Shown here one piece after another: positions 35,244 to 48,299 of a stretch of 64,000 nt of DNA. The notes under the pieces were generated by a model that searched no databases, was not told where the DNA came from, and worked only from the letters and a program-made list of their open reading frames with translations. Within the stretch, counting starts at the first letter, position 1; every line of letters begins with the position of its first letter. Position numbers and translations under genes: made by a program. The DNA comes from Trichinella spiralis (Eukaryota > Nematoda > Enoplea > Trichinellida > Trichinellidae). The DNA lies in contig CM012955.1 in assembly GCA_000181795.3 (NCBI GenBank), positions 13,987,108 through 14,051,107 on the forward strand, read 5' to 3'.

Positions 35244-38200
35244 TTAAATTTCCGGTTTCGAGAATGCCACACGCAGATTACCATTTTCAGTCAGAGGATA
35301 GTTGTGCATTTTCTAAAGCATGCATACGATAGATAACATATTATATAAATCTGATATCACAAACTGATAAACTGATAAGCTGTATCAAAAAAAAATCATA
35401 CAATTAATGCTTCTACTGCCTGTTCCAATGACTCGAGATGAACAGTGGCCATTTTTCTGTTGGTTGCAAAAAATCTGAAATATTTGACTTCAAATCCAGC
35501 TTGCTCGAAAATATTTTTTATAAATTCTCCGCTAACAGAATGTCTAAAAAAATGAACAAAAAAATATACATATAATAATACGAATGTAATAAAGGAAAAA
35601 GAAATGTTGTTACGGAATATTGGACAAATGTAAGCGGAAAGAAGGTGGATAAATGTTCGTGTAATTTTTGCTTCCGGGTGTTTTAAATCGGTGCAGAGTA
35701 GAATTGGAATAATCTTTGGTTAAACCATAATCCTGTGAACAGAACAAATGTGAGAACATCAACAAGTGACAAATATTAATTATTATTACCGATTGGCCTT
35801 CTTTCAGCAGTTGAACAGAGGTATGTTTAGAAAGTGATACATGCATCGGTTTTCCCCACAAACATACACCGTCCAAATTGTGTATTGCTTAATGATTTTA
35901 ATATATTGCGCATTAAACAAAAAATTAAAATATACAAATTATTAGTTTACCTTGCTGAGCTTGACAAGGTTCGGTGTATTGAATAAGTGCAACTGTTTTG
36001 TTGTAGCAAAGTATTTTCACTCTTTGCACGTCACCATAAACTCCTGAATTTCAATAACGATAATAATAATAATAATAATTTGTTAACAGAAAAGAGCAAG
36101 CAACCAAATAATTATTTTTTTTTGAATAAAAGCAACAAAAATACATGAAAAATTAGTAATAAAAATTAAATACAGCATATAAAATAATTGGACGTTCTTT
36201 TTCTTCAACCGTTCGTGCACAATTTTCAACTGCATAACTTGCCAAACAAAAAAGAGAATTTGCATAATTTCCATAACAAAACTAAAAATATAAACGTAAA
36301 AAGCATAAAATAAAAAAAGCGTTTAAAATGAGCCAAAAAACCCATGTTTGATATTGGAATGATGCTGTTCAATGCATTCTGGTCAAAAGAAAAAAATCAG
36401 CATACGCTGCTTACTGATAAGCTTTAAAACAGACTGTATTCTCGACAAGAAGAAGAAGAAGAAATGAAAAGGAAATAATTCAATATGCTTATATATATAT
36501 ATATATCAGTGCTCCGAGTTTACATTTTTCAACAATTATAATAAAATATGCCATCCGTCTTTGTTCGCTCGATTGAAAAGTACATTTTGAACGGAAAGAA
36601 TTTGCTTCTTGATTATTTGCTTTTTCAACTTTGAAATACAATAAGCATATGCAGATCTATTTCATCATTAATAAACAAATAAATAAAATCTGAAAAAACA
36701 CATGTCAAATCATTATCATGCGTAAATTTGACAAACAATTTGATCACTGGTTGGTCAACAACTGCCACCGTTCTATGAAATATGAAATCTGAAAATGTGT
36801 TCTGTCTCCTTATTCATTTTTCTTTTTCCCTTTTGCACATGCCTTTTTGAACAACAAGCATCATGCATGGAACGTGCAAAAAATTAATATAAACAAAATT
36901 TAGGAAATCATAAATTAGCACACATTATAGTTAGTGATCAACATTTACAATAGAAAAGACAACAGAAAAAAACAGCCAAAATTAAAAAAAAATAAATAAA
37001 TATGTATATTTATTTGTTTATTTCATAAGGCAAGACATACCAAAGAGAGTGAACAGAGCGTCGGGCGTGACTTTCTAAAAAAAGAGTCACAATGAATAAC
37101 AGTAGCACAGGAAGTGAAAGCAAAAAAAAACTGATAATATTCTTAATAAAAGTATTAAAAAATGAGCTTAAAAGCAGCAGTGTAGGTTGCAGAAAAGCAA
37201 TGCCAAAATATGTATATAGAAAAGATAATATATATATAAATAAATTTGTAGAATGTAATAGAATAGAATAGAGTAGAAGAGAAGAGAAGATTAATAAATC
37301 ACCGATGCTGATTGTTCGAATCAAAATGGATAAAGTATAGAAAAAAAATAAAAAAATTAAAACTAAGCCTTGCAAATTAGATGATCATAAACAATTAATT
37401 GCAAATAAATAAAATTTAGAACAGTTCGTTCAATTTTTACACAACATTTTTCGACAAAACACCGCCTAATCATCTCGAAACAACGCCCACTAACTAAACA
37501 TGTAATAAGTTTGTTCAAAGACGTCTGCTTTATTATTATTATTATTATTATTATTTGTTTTCAAATTAATTTTACAATTTATTACAGTATACAAATAATG
37601 AAGCTTCATCAATTAATTCTCTTCAAAACAATTTGCTTTTTTCACAATTTGCTTCAAAACAATTTGTAACAAATAACACGCGTCAAAATACAACTAGTAG
37701 AATTGAAAAAAAAATTTTTTTTTCTTTTTCCTTCAAAATTTCAATTATCAATAATAATAAAAATTATATGATGCAACATGAATTTTTAGTCAAAAATGAA
37801 GATAAAAATTATCAAATTGTCACTTACTTCCGCCTCCAGATTGGACACCGTTACAACAGAGCTTAACGGTGGTGGAGGTTTGGAAAATCTTTGCGGCATT
37901 TGCAGCGCCGATATGCGACCATGCTGAAGCGCAGTATTGGTTGGAGTATTGAAGCTGACAGCCGATATTGGCAAATTGGTTGGCGAAATTCCACCTCCTG
38001 TGTCATAGAAAATGTAATTATTTCTGCAAATGAATACACCTTTTCAACTTGTTCTCAATTTTGTATAAAAGTGTAAAATTGGAATCTGATCTGAGAAAAT
38101 AATAATAACAATGTGCATGAACATGCTCGTGAAATTAATTTTAAACGGATTTTTAATCCTAGCAATTACTTGCAATGTGAACAGCAGCAGGGGCGAATGG

Positions 38201-38881
38201 ATTCGCAATAGCCACAGAAGGTGACAAACTTGCGTGCAATGGTGAAAACGCAGGCACAGCTGGCATCACAGTTGCTGAAATAACAATATTTCAACGATGA
38301 TGACAAGAGAATTAAATTAAAGAAAAAAAAAGATATCCATGATGCGTTGCAATGAAATTTGCTCCTCATCTCACCCAAACGTAATCCTTGGCCAGTTACT
38401 TCACCGGAAGGAAGATTTGGATTCGTAAAATCACGAGACTTTTCATTGTTGTACTTCACGTTCAGTGTTGCCAGTTTACTGAATTCAATTTTCAACGTAC
38501 AACAGCCGTTGATCAATGGTTTCCCATCTAATGCCTACATTAATTTAAAAAAAAATTCATTCTGACTTTTTTATTTCACAAATTCATCGCCATCATTTAT
38601 TTCTTTATTTATTTACTCATTCCACCGTAATTGATTATTCAAAAAAATAATGAATTACAAATTTTACCATTTTTGCTGCATAAGCAGATATAGGATCTAA
38701 AAACTGAATCAACGCTTGGAAGTTGTCTAAAAAATAAAAAATAAGAAAAAAAAATCAACGCTTCTGCTAGTTGTATGTGGAGAAAAAATAATGCGATTCA
38801 CAAATTATTACTTACTATTCTTATGGAAAATAATAATACGCAGGACGGTACCAAATGTCACGAAAACCTAAAAGAAACCAA

Positions 38882-38915
<34 letters not shown>

Positions 38916-41900
38916 ATAAATTTTCAAAATTCACTTCCCCCAGACAAGTGAAAATTCAAATATTACGCTACTGTTTATTTATGCTAACGAAATTAACAAA
39001 TTTAGATGAACCAAATGGCGCACAAAATCAAGTCGCTAAGATGCAGTTGATGATATTTTATGATAAAGTGTGTGAAAATCTTCGCGAACAATGTCTAACA
39101 AGAAAACAAGAAAAGAATTTTGTCAAGAAGCTTTGAAAATAGCATAGATTAATTTAAAAATGCAATTATAATTGGAAGTTTTTTTGAGAATTATGTGTTC
39201 CAACTGTAATAAAATGGAATTTGATGGTCGAATTCGAATTTTCGCTTCTATTCATACACCCCACCCCTCCCAGTGCTTTTTATAATCCTACGCAATTGTC
39301 TGCAAGCTACAAGGATCAGTGTGTTCTTGCATGCAAGCTTAGCAGAAGTTAATAGACTGTCCGGTGCATTTTTTTTAAATAAAACATTGTGACTATAGCA
39401 GTGGATTCATGCATTACGAATTTACTCAAATTCTGCCTTATTCACACGCTGTGTTGGACTATGCTAGCATGAAAGCAAAAATACTGCGCTTCCAGACATG
39501 CCTGGACTAGTTGAACCGTCTGTGGAGCAAGCGTCAATCGTGGGACCGTTGCTGACGTAAGCTAACCTGCCGTTCGCAGCGCGCTTCCTTTCCCTTCACT
39601 CTAATATTCATATCTCTTTCATCTAAGCATCAGTAGCAGTTATTTAGCTTCGGGGTTTGGTTAAGTCGTTATCACTACTGTTATTGTGTGGAAGCTCATA
39701 TGCGGAAACAACCTCTGCATTGAATCTGCAGATCCACAGCTACACACACAAACACCAGTACCTAAAAGTAGGATTTATCTTTTTGGCGATTTTGAAATCG
39801 ACGAATGTTGACGGCCGACTCTATAAACCCACGAATTGAATAAAATTACTCTATCAGCATGTTCAAAGTTCTTTTGCGCAAGTCGTCTGTTTTACACGTC
39901 TTATATTTATACAAATTGATAATTGTACCCAAATGACTGCTTTTATAAATTTCTAAAGGGAAAATTTGAAATAATAAATTCTATAAATTTGTACAAATGT
40001 GCAAATTGAAGAGAAGAAAAATAATTTAAAAAATACATATTTTAACCAAATATTACTCGAAATGCAATAATTTTGAGAAATCAACGTTCATGTAAATTAT
40101 GTTCATTATTTAGTTATATTTAAAAGAATTCCACCATACCTGATGAAGTACTTCCAAAGTGACTGCATAAAAAATATTCGTAACCACCACAAGAAGCACA
40201 GTACCTCCTGTTTCTCTTTTTGGAACTGCAGCAGTATTATTAATACCCCTGAGGATTCCACGATTCTGTTCTGTAACTAATGATGCTTCTTGATCGGATA
40301 AATTCTAAATAAATAAAAAATAGTACAACACGAAAAATGCAATAAGAGAAAAAAATACCAAGCCAGAGAAATGTTTCTTGTTTTCAGAGAATCGACTCTG
40401 AGAATCCAAAACTGTATGATAGGAATACTGACAAAAAATAGTTTTGCCACGGATGACGACCGGATTCTCGTCCACAGCGCTGATCAAAGCTCTGGCGCTG
40501 GTTATGGTCGCAAATTGTAAAAACCCCTGTAAAGAAATGACAAAATTTGAATATTTTTTTCAAAAAAAAAACAGATTAACAGATTACTTGATTCTTGCCC
40601 TTCAACAGGAGCACTTTTTCAATTTTACCATACGAGATGAAATGTTGAACAAGTTCAACTTCTGTAAGATTTGAAGGCAAATTGCGCAAATGCACCACAC
40701 GGCTGATGCTACAGCTATCGAAGATGCTTTCCTGATTGGAAGAAACTGTAACTTCCTCGGATACAGCTTCTTCCTCGTCCTGTTCGTGCTCATCGTTGTC
40801 GTCGTCGTCCTCGTCATCTTCTTCATCTCCTACTACTCGTGCTTCTTCTTCTTCTTGTTGTTGTTGCTCACCAAATCGAGGCTATAAAAAATTAACAACT
40901 ATCATTTTGGCTGGTCGACAAGAAAATTTCTTCAATTGAAATGAAAATTCAAACATAAACGCCTACTCACCTTCTTAGCGTCAGTGTTCGAACGAACTAC
41001 AGTGCCCTCGAACTTGACGCTCATTTCCAACTCATCACTCGAAGCTGTTAAATCGTCCGGAGGTGCTCGCTTAAAAAATATTTCAAAATACATAATTTTT
41101 TAATACAAAAAAAAATTAATCATTAATAATTTATGCAAGTATGGATTTAAAATATTAAAGAAAAAAAGAACAATAAAGTTTGTATTTTCACAAAATTGTT
41201 TGTAAAATTTTGCATTTTTCGAGTAGAAAAATAATTCGAAACAGTTCAAATTGAAAACCAAATATTTCCAACAGCAAGCACACATCGAAACCCCTCCGAA
41301 TATAGCCCGGGATCATTTTTTCAACAACACAAATTTGAAAAATGCTTTTGCTTTTGCTGCTGTTGATGTTCAAAATAAATAATTGAATTCGATTGAAAAG
41401 TTGAACAATTTTAAAACTTTTCAATTTATCATTTTCTTTTTTTTGTTTTGTTCTATCGCTCGTCATTCATCCGTAACGAAAAAAAAACACTTGATTTGCA
41501 GTAAGTTTCATTTTGTTGTTCCCCGATGGCAAAAAATCAGTGAAACGAAAGAAGAATAAAGCAAGCAACGGATGATCAGTAAGCAAATCTACAGTACTTT
41601 CACAACGAATAACACGTCATCCAGATTTTTGAAGTGATAAAATTGAAAGTAACATCTGCAGCGTTTGCTTGAAACAAATCAATTGTAATTTGAAATTTAC
41701 AAAACTGTTGTTGTTGTTGAATTTTGATCGATCAATCGACTAATTAACATTTCCACGCATATGATGAAGAAATTAAACTTCAGCTGAAATGAAAATAATA
41801 CTAATAATAAAATGATGAACAGAGCAATACACCATGATAGATGTGATTTTGAACTCGGCATCGGATTTTTATTCATAATCAATGAATGAGAATGATAACA

Positions 41901-44900
41901 AGTACAATTAGCAGAATTTGATCAACAAAAGTCATTTTTTGTTTTTCAATTTAAAAATGCTGTTCATATTTCAACTCGCACAACCCACCTTTGCTATTAG
42001 AATACAATTTTCTCTTCAATTAAACTATTCCTTCGTCAAAAACAAACGCTGCTCCACTAATTAATTGAAACGCTTTCAACATGGCACTTAATGGATCACA
42101 AAGCAAAGCAAATCTCAGATTTACTTTTAAAAATAAAAATTCCATCAACTTGTAAAACAAGCCAACATCTATGAGTCATCATGGTGAAATTGAATGATAA
42201 CAGCAATGGAAGGGACAATTTGCAAATTCACACACGTAAATATATTAATACCACATTTTCAGTTTAGATTACAGTATGATATATTTAGTGTAATTTCTTT
42301 TTTTTTGTCAATGAGCAGAGTAAAAAGAGTTTGAAAAAAGAATAAAATAATAAAATAATAAAATAATAATAGACATACCACTGTTTGAACAAAATTTAGA
42401 CAATCGATAAGTGTTCGTTTGAGATTCAGTGCATTTGAATTGAGTGAAACTACAGTTGCAGATGTACTGTGCATGGTGAAATGTAGATATGTATATATTT
42501 TTTTTCTACCTCTCTTATCTAGGAGATCCAACTCAATCACTAGTAAAACAAAATTGAACAAAACTGAGAAAATAAATCCTTTGAACTAGGAGAAAAAGCA
42601 GCGGTTGGTTGAGAAACAGTTGCTGAAAACAGCTACAATCGATTCCCAACAGCCAGCCTAGAGGAAAATATTCTCGAACAAATAAATAAATATATGACGC
42701 AAATGCCGACCGTTGTTTTCATCACTGTCCATCCAAGTCACCGCCTTTTGGCAGGCAATTAATTGCACTTTTGGGTTGTGTTCATTAAAATTCAATACCT
42801 AGACGTCAGCGTGAATAAAAATCAACAATTTTTTGAACCGCTAAAGTAAATTTTACTACAAAATACACCTGAGCGGTAGTGTGAACGTTGAAAAATAAAA
42901 TAAAATTATCCAAATGATCATTTGTACAACACTGACAATTGACGTGTGATCTTGTCGTGCAATAAATGACATTGATGAAAAAAAAGTGAAGTAACATTCA
43001 TTGCTTGCTACTTTTTAAAATACCCCCAATTGATTAATCTGTTGATTAAAAATATATATATATAAATAGGAATTTAAAAAAATAAAATTCAAACTCTGGA
43101 TTAGAAAAAAAAAAGAGCTTCTGCTCAAATGAAATATATATATATATACATACGTACATGCGTTGTTGTTGTTGTTGTTGATGATGATTTGACAAATGTT
43201 TTAAGCAACAAGACAACAAAAAAGATTAATTGATGAAGCATGGCTCGAACTTCGATGGCTTCGAAAAACAAATGATCTCTGCAAATGGCAGCAGTAAAAA
43301 TGGAAGCTTATTTGAAATACAGGCGTAAAAAGTGGCTACAAATCGACAGTAATATATATCTAAACGATAGTTGAAGAGAAAAAAGCAACAAAAAAGAAAA
43401 GCGCAAGTGCAACCATCTGGCAAGCACACATTCGATGCGTATGATAATGTTGGGGAAAAATCGATACGGCCGACCCGGCCGCGCTCCATTGAAAACCATT
43501 TAATTATTCGATTATGACCGTTTTCAACATTACACCACAAGATGGTCAGCGAAAATAAAAGCTCCATTCAGTTTTTCACCAATTCCAATTATATATACTG
43601 GTCAACTTGTGCAACGATAAATTTACAGTATCGGCTACAATAATTGCCCAAAACAATACTTGCCACTGCATACAATAAAAATCTCGATACAGCTTCTTCA
43701 TGAAAGAGTAATTGTGAATTAAATTGAAAAAAAAACATAAATTTTCCACAATTTTTTTTCATTTAATTGATCAATTTGATCAACAAACACATACAGTAAA
43801 CATCCATTGTAGAAGGGATCATTTCCATTATAAACAGCAAGCAGTTTGATGAAATGGGATACTATTTGAGTGGAAAAAAAAATCATCAATGGGAAACAAA
43901 AATGATTTTATTCTGCCGACTGTAATGAGTTGATTTTGTTATTGGATTTTTACAGGAATAAATTGAACAATTAATAATTAATACAAGCAATAAATTGAAC
44001 TGACTTGAAATGCTCCTCAATTATAACTCTTGTAATGGTATAAATTTGAAAAGAGAAGAAAAATAAAATGAAACTTTCCAACAAAAAAAATGATAAAAAT
44101 TAAAATTGTTTTGTTGTTGTTGTTGTGTATTTATTGTAATGAAATTTTACATTCAGTAAATTGAAAATATTACAACACGTTTTTTTTCCTTGTTCAAAAA
44201 ATCGCATGCGAAAATTGCAAAGCGAAATTGAAACAACCACCGAACGTGGAAAATATAGTATGCAAAAAAAAATCCAAGTTGTTGTTGCTTTTAAATTGAA
44301 AAATTTCACAATTGTGAAAGTAATAGAAAAATATTTTAAAAAATAACAACTAAAACCTGCACAGTAAATAAATAAATAAATGAAATGGACAAATTCGCTC
44401 GAATTGTTTTCTTCGATCGGGATATGGAATTGAAAATTAAAAGAAAATACAACTTCGTGGTCGTAATTTGAATAAAATCAAACAAACAAAAATTATTCAA
44501 AATAAAAAATTTGTTTTTTTTCTTTTCATTTTCATGCAAATGTCATTCTTTCACGTGGAATGGAAAAAAATTACCATATTGAAAAAACACTGACCAATAG
44601 AAAGAATGTGAATTCGCGCGCGTGGAAATTTGAATGGCAAACAAAATTTAAAGTTGAAAAAAACTAAAGCAACAACAAATATGACAAAAGCGATACGAAC
44701 AATCGAATGTTTGTTGTTCAATACGTGTGAAATTTATTTTTTTTAATATATTCTTTATGCATAATCAACAACAACAACAACAACAGTAGCAATAATTTTA
44801 AAAAAGATTTAAATTTCAATTGAAAATGAAAAGATTGAAAATAAAATCTACAATGCTTTCAGTTATTTTAATTTTTGCCACTTTTACTGGTTGAATAATT

Positions 44901-45163
44901 AATTACTGCGTCGAGGAAAATTTAATTTCATTTAAAGAAACCAATAATACACGGACCGACCATTATATTTATTCTATTCTACTTTCTGAACGATTGTTGT
45001 TCAATAATAAATCACATATTTTCACTGGAACATTTCCAGTTGTCTGATAATATTTTAAAATATTTTGTCAAATAAAATTATTCACCCAACTTAACCGACC
45101 ATTCGAAACACTATTCCATCCCATGAACAGCAATTTATTTTCAATTCTACACATTCTACACTT

Positions 45164-45199
<36 letters not shown>

Positions 45200-46258
45200 T
45201 GTATAATAATATGTTGAAAATGATACTACTGTTCGATAATGAAAACAGTTTCGATCCATCCATTCAATGGGATATTGAAAACGAAATAAAATGTGATGAT
45301 GAAAAACAATAACAGCAGTAATTGATAGTAGGAAAAGTTCACTTCAAACGTACATATTAGCTGATACTCTGCAAAATGGAAATTTCTCCTAATCAATATT
45401 TCAAAAAAAAATAATAACTGTTACCATTCAATTTCAATATATACAGTAAATAATTATTCACAAGTCGATATATTAAAATAGATTCCAATTTTTCAGTATT
45501 TGAAATTTTGATTAAAACAAATTCATCAATCATTTACAAATTGTTAAATACACTCCAAATACGCTGAAATTCATACGATAATTACTTTGATGCTTGTGAA
45601 ATGAAATCAGAGTAAAAAAATCAATTAATGCTAACAAATAAATAAAAATAATGAAAAATAATGAATATTCTATTTCTCTTTATGGTTCACTTGAAAATTT
45701 TGGAAAACCAACTCTACAAGTGTAGAAAAAGAAAAAGAAGAAAGTTCTGAATCTCAGTACCTCTCAATTTGAATCATATATATACATATGCTTTGGAATT
45801 CTAAGCAAAATCACGTAGAAAAAATGAATCCATCCACATCATTTAACGACGAAAATGTCGCTTGATCGAAAAGTTCAAATTTCATAAAAACAAACAAACA
45901 AGAAAAGGTAATAATAAATGATGACTTCAGGGAAATGGAAAAATTCAATTTAATTCAATCCTCGGATCGTATGTATCAAACAATTTTATCATTACTCGAT
46001 GGTGAATAGATAAAAATTTAAATAATCAATTGGTGCGAATAGATTTTGTCAGTTGTTGGAGTTGGGGGATTTTTTTTCCACAACAGTGAAATGATAAAAG
46101 GAAAAAAAACAATGGAAAAATCAAATCCAAAAATTACTACCATAAAATCCTGCTATTTTGAATTATCATAAAAATGATTAATCATTATGAGATGAAAATA
46201 AAAATGTAGAAATTTTTACCTTGTTAGTGGCTGTTCGACTGCACGTAGCTGTAGTCAT
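35244..46258 (-). CDS. ptb-1: Polypyrimidine tract-binding protein (hnRNP I family), four RRMs
   Basis: Sixteen coding exons: 46220-46258, 40971-41069, 40588-40881, 40359-40526, 40140-40304, 38816-38867, 38668-38726, 38375-38534, 38170-38274, 37828-37997, 37041-37074, 35951-36043, 35790-35887, 35614-35732, 35402-35543, 35244-35312; 1866 nt, 621 aa. It regulates alternative splicing and mRNA fate by binding UCUU/CUCUCU RNA in the nucleus. RRM1 (about 106-180; [18 protein letters not shown]), RRM2 (about 234-330; [16 protein letters not shown], then [19 protein letters not shown]), RRM3 (about 428-505; [13 protein letters not shown]) and RRM4 (about 546-620; LHLSNIP, ending [10 protein letters not shown]) follow the family order, including the conserved DYGLTKDY...HRF linker between RRM3 and RRM4. 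An acidic Glu/Asp-rich stretch before RRM1 (about residues 56-86) is longer than in vertebrate PTBs. The gene symbol is given by family; direct orthology was not tested. Confidence 0.95.
36447..36463 (-). promoter_or_regulatory. Pyrimidine tract downstream of the 34-nt exon, candidate PTB-binding site
   Basis: On the transcribed strand this is a (TTC)5-type run, about 580 nt downstream of the 34-nt exon in the next intron. Together with the upstream tract it brackets the exon, as expected for a loop-out or exon-repression arrangement. Confidence 0.5.
37041..37074 (-). promoter_or_regulatory. ptb-1: 34-nt PTB exon in RRM3, probable autoregulatory (skipping) exon
   Basis: This exon encodes [11 protein letters not shown] plus one base and is exactly 34 nt, so skipping shifts the frame. 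Joining 37828 to 36043 reads eight codons and then TGA, upstream of four further exon junctions, which would predict nonsense-mediated decay. It occupies the position of the mammalian PTB/nPTB autoregulatory exon of the same length (family knowledge). Confidence 0.75.
37271..37290 (-). promoter_or_regulatory. Pyrimidine tract upstream of the 34-nt exon, candidate PTB-binding site
   Basis: On the transcribed (minus) strand this reads TCTTCTCTTCTCTTCTACTC, three tandem UCUUC pentamers, about 200 nt upstream of the 34-nt exon. UCUU-type motifs are the known PTB target; binding here is inferred. Confidence 0.55.
39240..39860. other. G+C-richer island inside a PTB intron
   Basis: Within the 1.27-kb intron separating RRM2 halves (38868-40139) lies a block with many CG and GC steps, unlike other introns here. 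On the plus strand it has an exon-like segment (CCAG|ACATGCC...GAC|GTAAGC, about 39498-39555, open in one frame), a leader-like frame at 39657 reading [16 protein letters not shown] but starting with TTG, and AATAAA near 39838. No family was recognised. It may be a nested-gene relic or an inserted element. Confidence 0.35.
41070..46219. other. Long first intron of the PTB gene
   Basis: AT-rich with many short repeats (TTG/GTT triplet runs near 43160-43178, AT tracts, A-runs and an AT tract at 45168-45195). ORFs present, such as 43226-43567 minus, show no protein pattern. I see no supported nested gene. Confidence 0.5.
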
Positions 46259-47611
46259 CTTGTGCAGTAGAATGAATGAAGTTGAACGAAAATGGCACTA
46301 AACTAAAGGTTGTTGTCGTCGTGAAAATCAATTGTATATTTCAACCGACGCCAATGACATCATCAATTGTTCGAAAAATGATGCCCATTGAAAATGAACA
46401 AACAAACAAATAAACAAACAAACAAAACGATTTCATGAAAAAGTAGGGGAAAATTGTCGAGAAAAGCGCGCGAAAAGAAGAAGATGATGAAAAACTCGCT
46501 GTTGCTATTATTATAATTATAACAATAATAGTCCACTGGTCAGTCTATTGTCGACGCAACGTATAAAATGCATTGTGGTATTTCTACATTGACATTACAA
46601 TTACAACACAGTCATCTGTAGCAGTGTACGTTGTTGGGAAAAAAAAATATTGATGACCACGACCATTGGCTATTCATCCAAGCATCAAACATCACTGCAC
46701 GATATACACCAGGAAGTCCAGAATAGCGACCAGCAGATGCCATTTCACGTGCATCTTTCAATTCTGTTTGATTAGCAAATAATTAACAACCTGCATCTTC
46801 TATTTCAAAATTACAGTACGCCGCTGATCATTGTTACATTTTTCTTTTTTTTGCAAATTTCGACCGATTTTCCATTTTCTCTTCTGCTTCCTTATATTTG
46901 AAATGAAATAACTCCCATCATTTTAAAATCAACACCTATTAAAACTATATTACACTATTTTTTAACCCCCAAAAAGAAACTTATCAAACATACTTACCTG
47001 TACAATACACGCACACATAGATATACATATAGAGCGCAAGCAGGTGAACAAGCATAGCTAAAATAATACGATGATCCTATCTGTAGGCCAGAAAAGTTTG
47101 CTATGCATTAACGCTACACTTGTGCAAGCGAATTAAGCAAATCTGAACGACAAACAAAAAACGGTAAATTCACACACAGTGATGCACATACAACATGTAC
47201 ACGTAATGAATAGTTCAATTGTAATTTCTGTTTAAAATAATAATTGCTCATCAATGAACTGTTTTTGACTTGTTTTTTTCTTTAAATTTCCATCATCATG
47301 ATAATCAACGTTGATACAACAATAATAATCAACATGCAAATTTTGTTCGATAAATTTCAATGGAACAACGCACACAAATCATTGTTCCATTACAACAATA
47401 ACAACATCAAAAAAACATATACATTACTGCAACTTATTTATTAATAATTATAAATATGCATCTGTTTTTTTTTGGGGGGGGGGGAGATGAAATTTCATCT
47501 ACTTGTCTTTTACATTAAAATAATTTCACCAGTGTAATGTTGCAATGTCAATATCAATACCGGTAATAAAAAGGATTTTTAAAGCGGAATCAAAAATCTA
47601 ATGTTCCTTCT

Positions 47612-47668
47612 ACAACAACAACAACAACCACTACTACTACTACTACTACTATTATTATTATTATTATA
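47612..47668. repeat. Compound (ACA)/(CTA)/(TTA) triplet repeat
   Basis: Successive AAC, ACT and ATT triplet runs about 190 bases downstream (in transcription sense) of alternative PTB exon 1. A T9G11 homopolymer junction lies nearby at 47465-47484. Confidence 0.85.
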
Positions 47669-47859
47669 TTTGAAATATGAAAATTATTCACATTCATTTC
47701 AATATCAACTGCTCGACTGTTTCAATTGTAAGCGAATTCTATTTTCTAATAACACTTCTTGCTTACACAAATTAGATATGTATATTTTGTAAAAAAAATA
47801 CAAGAAAACTATATAGCAAAATATGATTAATAAATAAACATATAGATATAGATATTTAC

Positions 47860-47904
47860 CTTTCGCAGTGATTGATGATACATTGAAGTCACTTCAACAG
47901 ACAT
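47860..47904 (-). CDS. ptb-1: Alternative first coding exon of the PTB gene
   Basis: ATG at 47904 opens 15 codons (MSVEVTSMYHQSLRK) ending at AAG|GTAAAT in phase 0. That is the same phase as the first exon at 46220-46258 ([13 protein letters not shown]), and both would join the exon at 41069. Use of this exon would give a 623-residue PTB. It could instead be a chance ORF; no downstream partner other than PTB was found on this strand. Confidence 0.5.
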
Positions 47905-48299
47905 CGTTCCAAAATGAAACAAGCTAAAAACTAGAAAAGGAAATTGTAAACAAATAAACAAATAAAGTATCCGATGCTTTGAAAATATTGGTAAATAATT
48001 TTAATAGAGAAATTTGGAAATTTGAAATCGATCGATCAGCTTGATTTACAATTTAAAAGCTTTTTCAAGCAAATGTTCAGTAAAATTAACGTCACCGTTT
48101 TTCGCCATTCAAACGAAATTGAATAATTTGATTAACAATGCCGTAAAAAGAAACAAATTGATGCACTGCAATTCTCTGCACTTCTTCACAAAATGTATTC
48201 AACTGTTTATTATTCTTATAAGGAAATACGAAGAAAAAAACAATATGAAGTAGAATACTTTAAATATGAAATTGTATTTTTCATAAATTAATAATAATA

